The notes: generated by a model not told the origin, from the sequence alone. A stretch of DNA of 64,000 nt from Massilia sp. KIM (GCF_002007115.1 NZ_MVAD01000005.1:1-64000), one strand, 5' to 3'. Positions 33,546 to 43,212 are shown, numbered from the stretch's first letter. Numbers and translations are program-made.

Positions 33546-34832
33546 ATGACTGATTTTTCCGCCACCACGGCCACGCCTCCGCGTATCCGCCGTCGCCAGA
33601 TCCTGGCGCTTGTCCTGCTGGTCGTTACCGGCGTCATCAATTACCTCGACCGCGCCACCCTGGCGGTCGCCAATGAATTCATCCGGGCGGACCTCGGGCT
33701 TTCGCTTGGCCAGATGGGCCTGCTGTTGTCCGCGTTCTCGTGGAGCTATGCCCTGTGCCAGCTTCCGGTGGGCGCGCTGGTGGACAAGATCGGGCCGCGC
33801 TGGCTGCTGGGCATGGGGCTGGTGGTGTGGTCGCTGGCACAGATGGCCGGCGGTTTCGCTTCCACCTTCGGCTTTTTCGTGCTGGCGCGCATCGTGCTCG
33901 GGATTGGCGAGGCGCCGCAGTTCCCGGCCGCGGCGCGCGTGGTCAGCAACTGGTTCCCGCCGCGTTCACGGGGCACGCCGACCGGCATCTTCAACTCGGC
34001 CTCGCCGCTCGGCGTGGCGCTGGCGCCCCTGTGCCTGTCGCCGCTGATCGCGGCCACTAGCTGGCATTGGGCCTTCTACGTGACCGGGGCCATGGGCCTG
34101 GTCGCCGCGGTGGTCTGGGTCAGCCTGTACCGGGATCCGGTGCGCGAAGAGCTGACCGAGGAGGAGCGCGCCTATCTCGACGCCGAGCAGAAGGTCGAGG
34201 CGGCCCCTCAGATGGGCTTCGCGGCCTGGGCGGCGCTGTTCCGCCACCGCGCTACCTGGGGCATGCTGCTGGGCTTCTTCGGCTCGGTCTACCTGAACTG
34301 GGTGTTCCTGACCTGGCTGCCGGGCTACCTGCGCACCGAGCGCAAGATGGACCTGGCCTATGCGGGGCTGGCCGCCACCGTTCCTTTCCTGTGCGGCTTC
34401 TTGGGCGCGCTGATCGCGGGCTGGGCCTCGGACCGGGTGGCGCGCATGGCGAAGTCTCCGGTGTCGGGACGCCGGACGGCGGTGGTGGTGTCGATGCTGG
34501 GCATGGTCGGCTTCACGATCCCGGCGGCCCTGGTCGAGAGCAACGTGGCGGCGATCGCGTGCATCTCGGTGGTCATCTTCCTGGCCAATGCGTCTTCGGC
34601 CTGCTCGTGGTCGCTGGCCACGGTGGCCGCGCCGCCGAGCCGTGTGGCTTCCCTGGGCGCGATCCAGAATTTCGGTGGCTTCCTGGGTGGGGCGCTGGCG
34701 CCCATCCTCACCGGTTTCATCGCGCAGAGCTGGTCCTTCGTGCCGGCCTTGCTCACCGGCGCGGGCATCGCCTTCCTGGGCGCCATGTGCTACCAGTTCC
34801 TGGTAGTGAAGCCGATTCCAGAGCACGGCTGA
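33546..34832 (+). CDS. MFS transporter, anion:cation symporter (ACS) family
   Basis: A 428-residue carrier with 12 membrane segments. The first reads LALVLLVVTGVINYLDRATLAVAN; the ACS signature INYLDR and, after helix 2, GALVDKIGPRWLLGMG are clear. GEAPQFPAAARVVSNWFPPRSRGTPTG in the first half is typical of glucarate, galactonate and hexuronate carriers. The substrate is probably an organic acid such as a sugar acid; no catabolic genes lie beside it to confirm this. Confidence 0.9.
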   Translation: MTDFSATTATPPRIRRRQILALVLLVVTGVINYLDRATLAVANEFIRADLGLSLGQMGLLLSAFSWSYALCQLPVGALVDKIGPRWLLGMGLVVWSLAQMAGGFASTFGFFVLARIVLGIGEAPQFPAAARVVSNWFPPRSRGTPTGIFNSASPLGVALAPLCLSPLIAATSWHWAFYVTGAMGLVAAVVWVSLYRDPVREELTEEERAYLDAEQKVEAAPQMGFAAWAALFRHRATWGMLLGFFGSVYLNWVFLTWLPGYLRTERKMDLAYAGLAATVPFLCGFLGALIAGWASDRVARMAKSPVSGRRTAVVVSMLGMVGFTIPAALVESNVAAIACISVVIFLANASSACSWSLATVAAPPSRVASLGAIQNFGGFLGGALAPILTGFIAQSWSFVPALLTGAGIAFLGAMCYQFLVVKPIPEHG

Positions 34833-34953
34833 GCGCGTCGTTGTAAAAAGCGAACAACACGCTAGCTGATTGACCTCATCAGGATGCGTCCCAGGTTTTT
34901 CCTTCATGTTCGATCGCGGCCGGCCACGAGCCTGGCCGCCATCGGGCATTTCC

Positions 34954-35598
34954 TTATTTCCGGGCCGCTTCGTGCATCGCCTTTTCGGCGTTAAAGCCGT
35001 CGTGATTCTCGAAGACGCCCATGAAACCCGGGACTGTTTCGGCGCGCGACCAGTCGCGTTGAAGCTCGCAGTACATCTGGACCCGGCTGATGAGTGTCAC
35101 GCCCGCTTGCTCCATGCGGCGCAGCGCCGCCTCGTGTGCGGCAAGCGAGGTACCTCCCACCGCATCGACCGGCACGTAGACCTCGTAGCCCTCCTGGATC
35201 GCGTCGAGCGCGGGAAAGGTCAGGCAGGCCTCGGTCCACAGCGCGGTCATGATCAGCTTGCGCCGGCCGAGCGCCTTGACCGCTTCCTTGAATTCGGTGT
35301 CCTCCCAGCTGTTGATGGAAGTGCGGTCGTAGGTCGGCAGGTGGCCAAGCACGTCCTGCAGCTCGGCGATCGGAGGCTTGTTGCGGCCGGTCGCGACATT
35401 GACGGTCGAGTGGATGATCGGGAGCTTGTAGTTCAGGGCCGCCTTGGCGGTGCTGACGATGTTGAACACCAGTTCATCGCGTGGCATTGAACGGATAGAC
35501 GAGACCTGGACCGGCTGGTAATCGATGATGATCAGCGCCGCATTTTCGGGGGTCAGCAAATGATCGGTATGCGGATTGCGGATTTTTTCGGTGGTCAT
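34954..35598 (-). CDS. Isochorismatase-family cysteine hydrolase (YcaC-like)
   Basis: A 214-residue protein. The catalytic Asp lies in ALIIIDYQ (residue 26) and the nucleophile Cys in TEACLTF (residue 125). The segment YDRTSINSWED carries an Arg where many family members have the catalytic Lys; I recall this in YcaC-type subfamilies but cannot verify it. Such enzymes hydrolyse amides, nicotinamide-like or isochorismate-like compounds. The substrate is unknown. It sits in a stretch of small-molecule enzymes. Confidence 0.85.
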   Translation of the reverse strand: MTTEKIRNPHTDHLLTPENAALIIIDYQPVQVSSIRSMPRDELVFNIVSTAKAALNYKLPIIHSTVNVATGRNKPPIAELQDVLGHLPTYDRTSINSWEDTEFKEAVKALGRRKLIMTALWTEACLTFPALDAIQEGYEVYVPVDAVGGTSLAAHEAALRRMEQAGVTLISRVQMYCELQRDWSRAETVPGFMGVFENHDGFNAEKAMHEAARK

Positions 35599-35896
35599 GA
35601 TTTCTACGCTCCTTGCGGTGATGGGATGAATATCCGGGCAGGCTGGGCGAATACCGCATTACCTGAACGGCTATTGTGCTGTTCCTGACCGCGTTTCGAT
35701 AGCGCCATCCGCCGGCAAGTTGCGTCGCGCGGCATGCAACCCCGCGTGCAAACGCAGTCATGCCATCCGGCGTTCCCGGACCGGCAACCCAGCTTGTCGT
35801 TCGCCGCTACTACCGTCAACGAACGCACGACAGCACAATCCAGGTTCCGGCAACACGCCGACCCGGTGCTGCCCGGCAGATCTCAACGGAGAGCAT
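35599..35896. other. Spacer upstream of a small hypothetical gene
   Basis: 298 bp between divergent genes. Codon-bias evidence for the short frames here is absent. I see no RNA gene or repeat. Confidence 0.5.
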
Positions 35897-36148
35897 ATGA
35901 ACCAGAACGGCAAGCTTGTTCTAATGGACAGGGCCAAGGGACGCTTCGGCTTGTTAGTCGAGGAAAGTGGCTACCTGCTGGCCGAGCAGCTGGATGCCCA
36001 GCCGATGGCGGTCGGCGGGACATTGTCCGGTTCGATGGACACGGTCGGCATCGAAACGCTGACCGATACCGCCACAGGCATGGAGTACAGCGTCTTCATC
36101 CTGGCGTATGGGCTGTCGCGCGAAGCCGTGGAGGAGGAACTCAGCTAA
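35897..36148 (+). CDS. Small hypothetical protein
   Basis: An 83-residue protein. It begins MNQNGKLVLMDRAKGRFGLLVEESGYLLAEQL and has an OB-like strand pattern with no recognised family. A GGAGA ribosome-binding site precedes the ATG at 35897. Its stop overlaps the stop of the convergent alpha/beta hydrolase gene in the 4 bp CTAA. Confidence 0.65.
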   Translation: MNQNGKLVLMDRAKGRFGLLVEESGYLLAEQLDAQPMAVGGTLSGSMDTVGIETLTDTATGMEYSVFILAYGLSREAVEEELS

Positions 36149-37104
36149 GAGGCGTCTCGAACGCGCGCCCCCGTCGGGCGCAGGCAATCATCGTACATTG
36201 CCGCCAGGTGGGCAATGGCTTCGTCTACGTATTCCGGTTTGTCGTACATGTCGTAGTGGTCGGCGCCGTCGATCACAACGAAGTCGCGGCGATTGCGTGC
36301 ACGTTCCCACAAGGCTTTGCCAGCTTCGTGCGAGAAAGTGGTTCCGAGTTTTCCGCCAACGATCACCTGGAGCGGCTGTACCAGCAGTTCGCTGGCGAGA
36401 TGGAAGGCATCGAAGCCCAGCAGGAGCGCATCGCTGATGAACAGACGCTGGTTGCTGCGATTCCCATGATGGCCGCGTGGCGTGGCGTAATAGTCGATGG
36501 CATTGAGCAAGCTCGGATCAGCGACCCCCGCAGCCTGCGCTTCCTCAGGACTGGGCAGCCAGGCAACGCGGCGCCGCTCCTGGCCCCGCGCCTCGGCTGT
36601 GCGCTGGCGGCCGACCGCCACCAGCATCTCCTCGACGGCGCCGGCCTGCGGCTGCATGCGCCGGAAGGCCGTGCCGATATCGTTGGCAACGACCGTGCCT
36701 ACCGCCTTGAACCTGCGCTCGATCAGCGCCGCATTCACGGCATAGCCGCCTCCGGCGCAGATGCCGAGCAGGCCGATCGCTTCTTCGTCGACGAAGGGCT
36801 GCGTTACCAGGAAGTCGACGGCGCAGCGGATGTCCTCGACACGCACGGCCGGATTTTCGGCATCTCGCGGCAAACCGCCGCTCTCGCCCTGGCAGGACGG
36901 ATCGAACACGAGGCTCAGGTAACCGCGCTGCGCCAGCTTCTGCGCGTAAGTCGCACCGGCCTGCTCCTTGACGCTGCTGCCGGGGCCGACCACCACGATG
37001 GAAGGGTAGGTCCCGTCTTCGCGGAAGCCCGGAGGCAGGCGCAGATCGCCGACGATGTCCGTGCCATTGTTCTTGAAGGTAATACGTCGACATTCCACCG
37101 TCAT
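36145..37104 (-). CDS. Alpha/beta hydrolase, dienelactone-hydrolase-like (YcjY type)
   Basis: A 319-residue hydrolase. The nucleophile elbow is GICAGGG, with Cys where most alpha/beta hydrolases have Ser; this is known from dienelactone hydrolases and YcjY-like proteins. The catalytic His probably lies in GADHYDMYDKPEYVDEA near the end. There is no signal peptide. The substrate is unknown. It lies upstream of, and is transcribed away from, nothing obviously related, but the local theme is detoxifying enzymes. Confidence 0.83.
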   Translation of the reverse strand: MTVECRRITFKNNGTDIVGDLRLPPGFREDGTYPSIVVVGPGSSVKEQAGATYAQKLAQRGYLSLVFDPSCQGESGGLPRDAENPAVRVEDIRCAVDFLVTQPFVDEEAIGLLGICAGGGYAVNAALIERRFKAVGTVVANDIGTAFRRMQPQAGAVEEMLVAVGRQRTAEARGQERRRVAWLPSPEEAQAAGVADPSLLNAIDYYATPRGHHGNRSNQRLFISDALLLGFDAFHLASELLVQPLQVIVGGKLGTTFSHEAGKALWERARNRRDFVVIDGADHYDMYDKPEYVDEAIAHLAAMYDDCLRPTGARVRDAS

Positions 37105-37228
37105 GATGTCCTCCTCGGTATGCGTGGGAATATACCCCGTCCGATCACACCTCGGTAGCGACCGGTGCAGCGCAGCTGCGTCGCGCGCAGCGGAACGTTC
37201 TGAAGAGTCAAGACGACGTGCAAGCGCT

Positions 37229-38113
37229 TCAAGAGGCCTGCGTCTTGTCGAAATACTCGATCAGCAGTTCGGTGAGGGTGCGCACTTTTGCGGTGGTGCG
37301 CTGGCCGGGCGGACGCACTACGTAGGCGCTAGCCGGCGGCAGGGAGTGATTGGATAGGACCGCTACCAGTGACCCGGCATTCAGGTGTTCGCGAACCAGG
37401 CCAGTGGGTAGGCAAGCGATGCCCAGTCCGGCCAGCGTGGCAGCAAGGAGGGCGTTGCAATTGTCAGCCTTGAAGCGCCCTTGCGGGCGCACTGCGACCC
37501 TAGTATCTCCGTTCATGAGATACCACGCTTCAGTGCCCTGCATGAGGGCCTGATGGTGTTGGAGTTCTTCCAATGTCTCCGGGGAACCGTGCTCGGCGAC
37601 GTAGGCCGGGCTGGCCACAACCGTTCGATAGATCGGGCCGACGCGTCGCGCGACCAGGGTGGAGTCTTGCAGGTAGCCGAGCCGAATCGCACAATCGTAG
37701 CCTTCCGCGATCAGATCGACGACCTGATCAGTGTATGAGGTCTGGATGTTCAGCAGTGGATGACGCCGCGCCATTTCAGCGATCACAGGTGCAAAATGCG
37801 TCGAGCCGAAGGACAGTGGCGCGGAGATACGCAGCCGTCCGCGCAGGTCGCCTGCTGGATGGATGGCTTCTCGCGCAAGATCCATCTCTGCACAGGCCCG
37901 GGACGCGTAGTGCATGAAGGTCAAGCCAGCCTCGGTCAGCGCCGCGCCACGCGAAGTGCGCGACAGTAGCTGCAGTCCCAACTCGTCTTCAAGACGGGCG
38001 AGGCGCCGGCTGACGACCGATTTTGACAAGGCGAGTCGCGAGGCTGCCGGCGAAATTCCGCCGGCGCCGGCAACCTCGACGAAGGTCTGCAGCACTTCGA
38101 TATCCACTTTCAT
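37229..38113 (-). CDS. LysR-family transcriptional regulator, coupled to pirin
   Basis: A 294-residue LTTR: VDIEVLQTFVEVAGAGGISPAASRLALSKSVVSRRLARLE is the winged helix. The effector domain includes LRISAPLSFGSTHFAPVIAEMA. Its start overlaps the stop of the pirin gene (ATGA), so the two are cotranscribed and coupled. It is clearly paralogous to the LysR at 40358-41236 (same DIE-LQ-FVEVA start, VVDLI-EG-DCAIR and HQ-LMQGTE segments). Confidence 0.9.
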   Translation of the reverse strand: MKVDIEVLQTFVEVAGAGGISPAASRLALSKSVVSRRLARLEDELGLQLLSRTSRGAALTEAGLTFMHYASRACAEMDLAREAIHPAGDLRGRLRISAPLSFGSTHFAPVIAEMARRHPLLNIQTSYTDQVVDLIAEGYDCAIRLGYLQDSTLVARRVGPIYRTVVASPAYVAEHGSPETLEELQHHQALMQGTEAWYLMNGDTRVAVRPQGRFKADNCNALLAATLAGLGIACLPTGLVREHLNAGSLVAVLSNHSLPPASAYVVRPPGQRTTAKVRTLTELLIEYFDKTQAS

Positions 38114-39021
38114 ACTCCCGTTCCGTCCGCACCGCCATGTCCGGCCGGATGAGGCAGGGGGATGAGCTGCCCGAAGCGGCCGCTTTGCAGGTCGCGGAAC
38201 GCCGCCTGTATCTCCGCCTCGGTATTCATGACGAAAGGACCGTGGCCGGCGATCGGCTCATCGATCGGCTCGCCGCTGAGGACCAGGATACTGCAGTGCG
38301 TATTCGCTTCGATCCGCAGCATCGTGCCGGTGCTGCCGGCCAGCGCCCACTGGGTTTCGCGGAGCACGTCGGTCTGCCCGAGCAGGGCGGTGCCGCGGAT
38401 CATGATGAACAAGGCCGTCCTTCCCGCCTTCAGAGGCAGGGTGACCGTCATGCCCGCATCCAGGCGCAGGTCCCATACATCGATTCCCGTGAAGGTGCGC
38501 GCCGGTCCCTTGCGGCCGGCAAAATCACCGGCGATGAGGCGCAGCCGGCCGGCATCGGCGGGCAGGGGAAGGACGGGAATGTCCGCGGAGCGTATCGACT
38601 GGTAAGCGGGCGGCGCTAATTTGTGGCGCCGCGGCAGGTTGACCCATAACTGCACCATCTCCAGCATCCCTCCCGCGCGTGTGAAGGCCTCGGAATGGAA
38701 TTCCTCATGCAGGATGCCCGATCCGGCCGTCATCCATTGGACGTCGCCAGGACCGATCACGCCACCCCCGCCGTTGGAATCGCGGTGTGCCAATTCACCC
38801 TGGTACACGATGGTGACGGTTTCGAAGCCGCGGTGCGGATGCTGGCCGACGCCGCGCGGCTGCGGCGATGGGGAAAACTCCGCCGGCCCCGCATGGTCGA
38901 GCAGCAGGAAGGGACTGATCTGCTGCGCCATGTCGCGGTAGGAAAACAGGGTGCGTACCGGGAAGCCATCCCCGACCCAATGCGGACGCGGTGCGCTAAA
39001 GACGCCAATGATGGATTTCAT
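38110..39021 (-). CDS. Pirin-family protein
   Basis: A 303-residue bicupin. The N-terminal cupin has the metal-binding pattern FLLLDHAGPAEF, HPHRGFETVTIVYQGELAHRD and a later HEEFHSE. The C-terminal half is the second cupin. Bacterial pirins include quercetin 2,3-dioxygenases (YhhW) and regulators of pyruvate metabolism; the true role here is unknown. It is cotranscribed with a LysR regulator. Confidence 0.9.
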   Translation of the reverse strand: MKSIIGVFSAPRPHWVGDGFPVRTLFSYRDMAQQISPFLLLDHAGPAEFSPSPQPRGVGQHPHRGFETVTIVYQGELAHRDSNGGGGVIGPGDVQWMTAGSGILHEEFHSEAFTRAGGMLEMVQLWVNLPRRHKLAPPAYQSIRSADIPVLPLPADAGRLRLIAGDFAGRKGPARTFTGIDVWDLRLDAGMTVTLPLKAGRTALFIMIRGTALLGQTDVLRETQWALAGSTGTMLRIEANTHCSILVLSGEPIDEPIAGHGPFVMNTEAEIQAAFRDLQSGRFGQLIPLPHPAGHGGADGTGV

Positions 39022-39597
39022 TTTGCTTCCCTCTAAGATTGGAACTCATGTTAGTGAACCCGGCAACAGGTAAGGACCTCCGCATGCCGAACTCAAAGCT
39101 GAGCCAAGTTATCGGCCTCCGACGAGCGGAGGGGTAGTCGGGTTAAACCGGCGACTTGTTGACTCGTAGAGCGTTTTGTCAGTGATGGGTCGGCCGCTTG
39201 TACCTGTATCCGGTAGCAACTGCCATGCCAATGATGTATATGGTGCGACGCCGCATCACGCTCTTCAGCGCGAAACCGAAGTTAAGGTGCAAAAAATGGC
39301 GCATCGCAGCATTCATTGCGGGGAATTTGGTTTTATCAAATAGTAATTTTTTCCGGTAGCGTGTTTACGACTCTACGAAAAGATGAAATGTACGCGCAGA
39401 CGACGTATGCAGAAGGAGGACCTTCGTGGCGGCCTGGTCGAGGTCCCGACACGCCGGGCGTTCCGCTTTCCGCAACATAGTGTGGTGATTTTCGGGGCTA
39501 GGAGCCGCCATTCCAGATCGTTACGATGCGCACTATTCGCATGACTTGACAGCGCATGCCATGGGTAGTCCGACAACCGTATATGGAGAGTTATAGA
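39022..39597. other. Long gene-free spacer between the pirin and SDR genes
   Basis: About 575 bp with clearly lower GC content than the genes (for example an AT-rich stretch around 39325-39355). It separates two divergent LysR-linked units. No gene with the local codon bias is present. It contains an inverted repeat at 39526-39542. Confidence 0.6.
39526..39542. promoter_or_regulatory. Inverted repeat ATGCG-N7-CGCAT, candidate LysR site
   Basis: A perfect 5-bp inverted repeat with 7-bp centre, 56 bp before the SDR start. Size and position fit a LysR-type recognition site for the regulator downstream (40358), but this is inference only. Confidence 0.35.
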
Positions 39598-40338
39598 ATG
39601 ATTGATCTGAAGGGTAAGCGTGCACTGGTCACCGGAGGTTCGCGCGGAATTGGCGCGGCGATCGCATTGGCGCTGGCGGAAAACGGCGCCAACGTCGCGT
39701 TCACCTACCGCACGGAGGCCGGCAAAGCGCAGGCCATGGCCGCTTCCATCGAAGGGCTGGGCCGCCGCGCTATCGCGATCCAGGCTGACAGCGCCGATCC
39801 GGAAGCGATCACGCGTTCCGTCGACCTGGCTGTCGATGCACTTGGCGGACTCGATATCCTCGTCAACAGCGCAGCCGTCGGCCTGAATGGAATGATTGCC
39901 GATCTCGATATCGACGCTTACCAGGCGATGATGGATGTGAACGTGCGTGCTCCGCTCCTGTATGCCAAAGCGGTCATCCCGCATCTGGGCGCTGGCGGCC
40001 GTATCGTCTCGATCGGATCGGGTTTGGGAGAGCGGGTGCCCTTTCCGGGCGTGACGGCGTATGCAATGTCCAAGTCGGCCCTGCTCTCGTTTACCCGCGG
40101 GCTGGCGCGTGAACTCGGCCCGCAGGGAATCACTGTCAATCTCGTGCAGCCCGGCTCCACCGACACGGATGCGAATCCGGCCGACGGCCCGGCTGCCGAC
40201 TTCCAGCGCGGCATGACGGCCCTGGGACGCTTCGGTGAGCCCAGGGAAGTCGCGAACGCGGTGGTGTTCCTGGCCAGCCCGGCGGCCAGCGTGATCACGG
40301 GTGCCATCCTTACCGCCGATGGTGGCGCGCTCGCCTGA
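39598..40338 (+). CDS. SDR-family oxidoreductase
   Basis: A 246-residue classical short-chain dehydrogenase with TGGSRGIG (about residues 12-19), NSAA in place of the usual NNAG (about 87), and catalytic YAMSK (about 152-156). The C-terminal ADGGALA is typical. It resembles 3-oxoacyl-ACP-reductase-like SDRs. A TGGAGAG ribosome-binding site supports the ATG at 39598. A LysR gene follows 19 bp downstream and is likely cotranscribed. Confidence 0.9.
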   Translation: MIDLKGKRALVTGGSRGIGAAIALALAENGANVAFTYRTEAGKAQAMAASIEGLGRRAIAIQADSADPEAITRSVDLAVDALGGLDILVNSAAVGLNGMIADLDIDAYQAMMDVNVRAPLLYAKAVIPHLGAGGRIVSIGSGLGERVPFPGVTAYAMSKSALLSFTRGLARELGPQGITVNLVQPGSTDTDANPADGPAADFQRGMTALGRFGEPREVANAVVFLASPAASVITGAILTADGGALA

Positions 40339-40357
40339 GTGCAAAGGAAAGACGGAA

Positions 40358-41236
40358 TTGGATATCGAAGAGCTCCAGTCCTTCGTCGAGGTTGCCGATG
40401 CAGGCGGCATCTCGTCCGCGGCGCATCGTCTGGGCGTGTCGAAATCCATCGTCAGCCGCAGGCTGTCGAAGCTTGAAACCGAACTCGGGGTCCAGTTGCT
40501 GGCGCGGACGACCCGGGGCGCCGCTCTTACGGAAGCCGGAGCAGCGTTCCGGGAATACGCCGCCCGGATGCTGGCGGACTTCGATTCGGCGCGGGAGACC
40601 ATCCTTCCCGCCGGACCCTTGCGCGGCCGTTTTCGAGTCGCTGCACCCATTTTGTTCGGGCCGTCGCAAATCGGCCCAGTCCTCGCGGAGATGGCGCGCA
40701 GCCATCCGCTGCTGCGCATCCAGGCCAGCTACAGCGATCGCGTGGTCGACCTCATCAGCGAAGGTTTCGATTGCGCGATCCGAAGCGGCCATCTCCAGGA
40801 TTCCAACCTGATGGCAAGACGCGTCGGCAGCATCCATGGCAAGCTGGTGGCAAGCCCCAGCTATATCGACGCCTTCGGCGCTCCCGAGACGCCGGACGAG
40901 CTTTCTCGTCACCAATCCCTCATGCAGGGAACAGAAAGCTGGCGCTTCCTGGATGGCGACCAGCCGATCGTGGCGCATCCGCAAGGAAGCTTCAAGGCCG
41001 ATAACCCCGTCGCGCTGCTCGCGGCTGCGGTTGCCGGGCTTGGCCTGGCCTACCTGTCCGATTGCGTGATTGCCGAGCACCTGGCATCGGGCGCGCTGGT
41101 GCCGGTGATGGTGCGCTATCCTCCTCAACCTTCGGGTATCTATGTCGTCCGTCCACCGAGCCCACATTCGTCGCGCAAGGTCCGCGTCCTGACCGATGCG
41201 CTGCTCGTGCGCTTTGGCGGAACGGCGGAAGATTAG
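40358..41236 (+). CDS. LysR-family transcriptional regulator, paralogue of 37229-38113
   Basis: A 292-residue LTTR: DIEELQSFVEVADAGGISSAAHRLGVSKSIVSRRLSKLE. I take a TTG start at 40358, preceded by AAGGAAA, because homology with the paralogue begins there; upstream GTG/ATG codons would lie within the SDR gene end. Effector domain includes FRVAAPILFGPSQIGPVLAEMA. It probably regulates the SDR gene upstream. Confidence 0.87.
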   Translation: MDIEELQSFVEVADAGGISSAAHRLGVSKSIVSRRLSKLETELGVQLLARTTRGAALTEAGAAFREYAARMLADFDSARETILPAGPLRGRFRVAAPILFGPSQIGPVLAEMARSHPLLRIQASYSDRVVDLISEGFDCAIRSGHLQDSNLMARRVGSIHGKLVASPSYIDAFGAPETPDELSRHQSLMQGTESWRFLDGDQPIVAHPQGSFKADNPVALLAAAVAGLGLAYLSDCVIAEHLASGALVPVMVRYPPQPSGIYVVRPPSPHSSRKVRVLTDALLVRFGGTAED

Positions 41237-41387
41237 GCAGCGGGCCTGGGGGAAGGCAGCAGCGCTATCCACCTGGAGCGCATGCCCCCACACTCGCCTA
41301 AGAAATTAATTATCATGGACTGGAATGTCGGTTTTTTAAAACCTGTTCTGATGTCCGACCACGCTGTTTCACATATTAAGGATGTAC

Positions 41388-43163
41388 ATGCTGCTGCCTG
41401 CTATTCCCTTCGCCAGAACCACCATGCTCGGCCTGCTCGCAGCCGCGCTATCTTTGCCGGCCGTGGCCGCTGAGCCGGCATGGGTTACGAAAAGTAATAC
41501 CAACGCCAAGGTCTTGCTGAACGTCCTTGCAAAATATTCTCCCGAGACAGCCAGCAATTTGGGCGTCGACGGCTATGACGAGCAGATCATGGACCTGTCG
41601 CGCGACCAGTTCGACGCATCCAATCGAGATCTGGGCGCCGCCATCGCTGAGCTGCAGAAGCGCTTGCGCAGCGAGACTGACAGCAAGATCAGGCAAGACC
41701 TGCAGATCCTGATCGACAAGGCCCAGGACCAGCTCAAGACGGCCGCCCTGCAGCGCAAGTACTTCATGCCCTACCAGGACTTGACCCGGGTGGTGTATGG
41801 CGTGGTGCGCGCGACGCTCGACCCACGCATTCCGCCAGCGCGCCAGCGTACGCTACTGGCCCGCCTGGACAAATATGCGGGACTGGCCAAGGGCTATCGG
41901 CCGATTACGGAACTGGCGCAGGAACGCTTGCAGGAGCGCCTGAAAGCGAACCCGAAACTGCTCGGCCCTTACAAGGGCGAGGTCGAGCAGTCGATCAACG
42001 ACGCGCCCACTCTGCTCAAGGGTATGCGCGAGCTGCTGGCGAAAAGCGGGCTGACGGGTTGGGAACCGCGTTTCGATGCGCTGGAAAAGCAGCTGTCGGC
42101 CTACAACGCGCGCGTAAAGGCGGAGATCCTGCCGCGCGCGCGCGCTGACCATCGCCTGCCGCCGGAAGTCTATGCCGACAACCTGAAGAACTTCGGCGTC
42201 GATATCAGCCCGCAGGAACTGATCTCCAAGTCGCTCACTTCGTTCGCGGAAATCCGCAATCAAATGCAGATCACTGCCAACCTGGTGGCAAAAGAGCGTG
42301 GATTCAAAAATGCCGATTATCGCGCCGTCATGCTCGAACTGAAGAAGCAACAGATCCCGACCGACCAGGTGATGCCGCTGTATGCCGAGCGCCTGGCCGC
42401 GCTGGAAAAATCGGCGCGTGAGCAGAAGGTCGTCACCCTGCCCGAGCGGCGCGCCGTGATCCGGCTGGCGACGATGGCTGAGAATGCGGCGCAGCCGGCA
42501 CCGCACATGAGTCCACCTCGCCTGATCGGCAACACTGGGGAGTACGGCGAATTCGTGCTCACTACCGGTATGCCGCCCGATGCAAGCGGCAAGCAACTGG
42601 TGTTCGACGACTTTACCCACCAGGCCGGCACGTGGTCGATCACGGCGCATGAAGCGCGTCCGGGCCACGAGATGCAGTTTGCGAAGATGATCGAGACCGG
42701 GGTGTCGACGGCGCGCGCGGTGTTTGCCTTTAACAGCGTCAACGTCGAGGGCTGGGCCCTGTATGCGGAAGCAGAGATGCAGCCCTACGAGCCGCTCGAC
42801 GGCCAGTTGTTCGCGCTGCAGGCGCGCGGCATGCGCGCGGCGCGCGCCTTCCTCGACCCGATGGTCAACCTGGGTGAGATCACCCCCGAGGATGTGAAGG
42901 TCTTCCTGATGCGGGAGGTCGGTCTTTCAGAGGGCATGGCAACCCAGGAGGTGCAGCGCTACACCTTCCGCTTGCCGGGCCAGGCCACCTCCTACTTCTA
43001 CGGTTACCAGCGCCTGATGGAGACGCGCCAGGCGGCCGAAGTGGCGATGGGCAGCCGTTTCGACCGCCAGAAGTTCAACGACTTCGTGCTGGCGCAGGGG
43101 CTGATTCCCCCGAACCTGTTGCGCAAGGCGGTGATGGAGGAGTTCGTCCCGTCGAAGCCCTAG
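41388..43163 (+). CDS. DUF885-family metallopeptidase-like protein
   Basis: A 591-residue protein with a Sec signal (TMLGLLAAALSLPAVAAEP, cleavage near residue 27). The zinc-binding type motif HEARPGHEMQ lies near residue 420, with a Glu in NVEGWALYAEAEMQPY further on, as in carboxypeptidase Taq/M32-like relatives. DUF885 proteins are mostly uncharacterised exported or lipid-anchored proteins of about 550-600 residues. In-frame ATGs occur at 41382 and 41388; AAGGA at 41378-41382 favours 41388. Confidence 0.85.
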   Translation: MLLPAIPFARTTMLGLLAAALSLPAVAAEPAWVTKSNTNAKVLLNVLAKYSPETASNLGVDGYDEQIMDLSRDQFDASNRDLGAAIAELQKRLRSETDSKIRQDLQILIDKAQDQLKTAALQRKYFMPYQDLTRVVYGVVRATLDPRIPPARQRTLLARLDKYAGLAKGYRPITELAQERLQERLKANPKLLGPYKGEVEQSINDAPTLLKGMRELLAKSGLTGWEPRFDALEKQLSAYNARVKAEILPRARADHRLPPEVYADNLKNFGVDISPQELISKSLTSFAEIRNQMQITANLVAKERGFKNADYRAVMLELKKQQIPTDQVMPLYAERLAALEKSAREQKVVTLPERRAVIRLATMAENAAQPAPHMSPPRLIGNTGEYGEFVLTTGMPPDASGKQLVFDDFTHQAGTWSITAHEARPGHEMQFAKMIETGVSTARAVFAFNSVNVEGWALYAEAEMQPYEPLDGQLFALQARGMRAARAFLDPMVNLGEITPEDVKVFLMREVGLSEGMATQEVQRYTFRLPGQATSYFYGYQRLMETRQAAEVAMGSRFDRQKFNDFVLAQGLIPPNLLRKAVMEEFVPSKP

Positions 43164-43212
43164 GAAATCGGCAGCGCGGTGCTTGCCTCCTGGCGAGTAC
43201 CGTGTTCGGATA

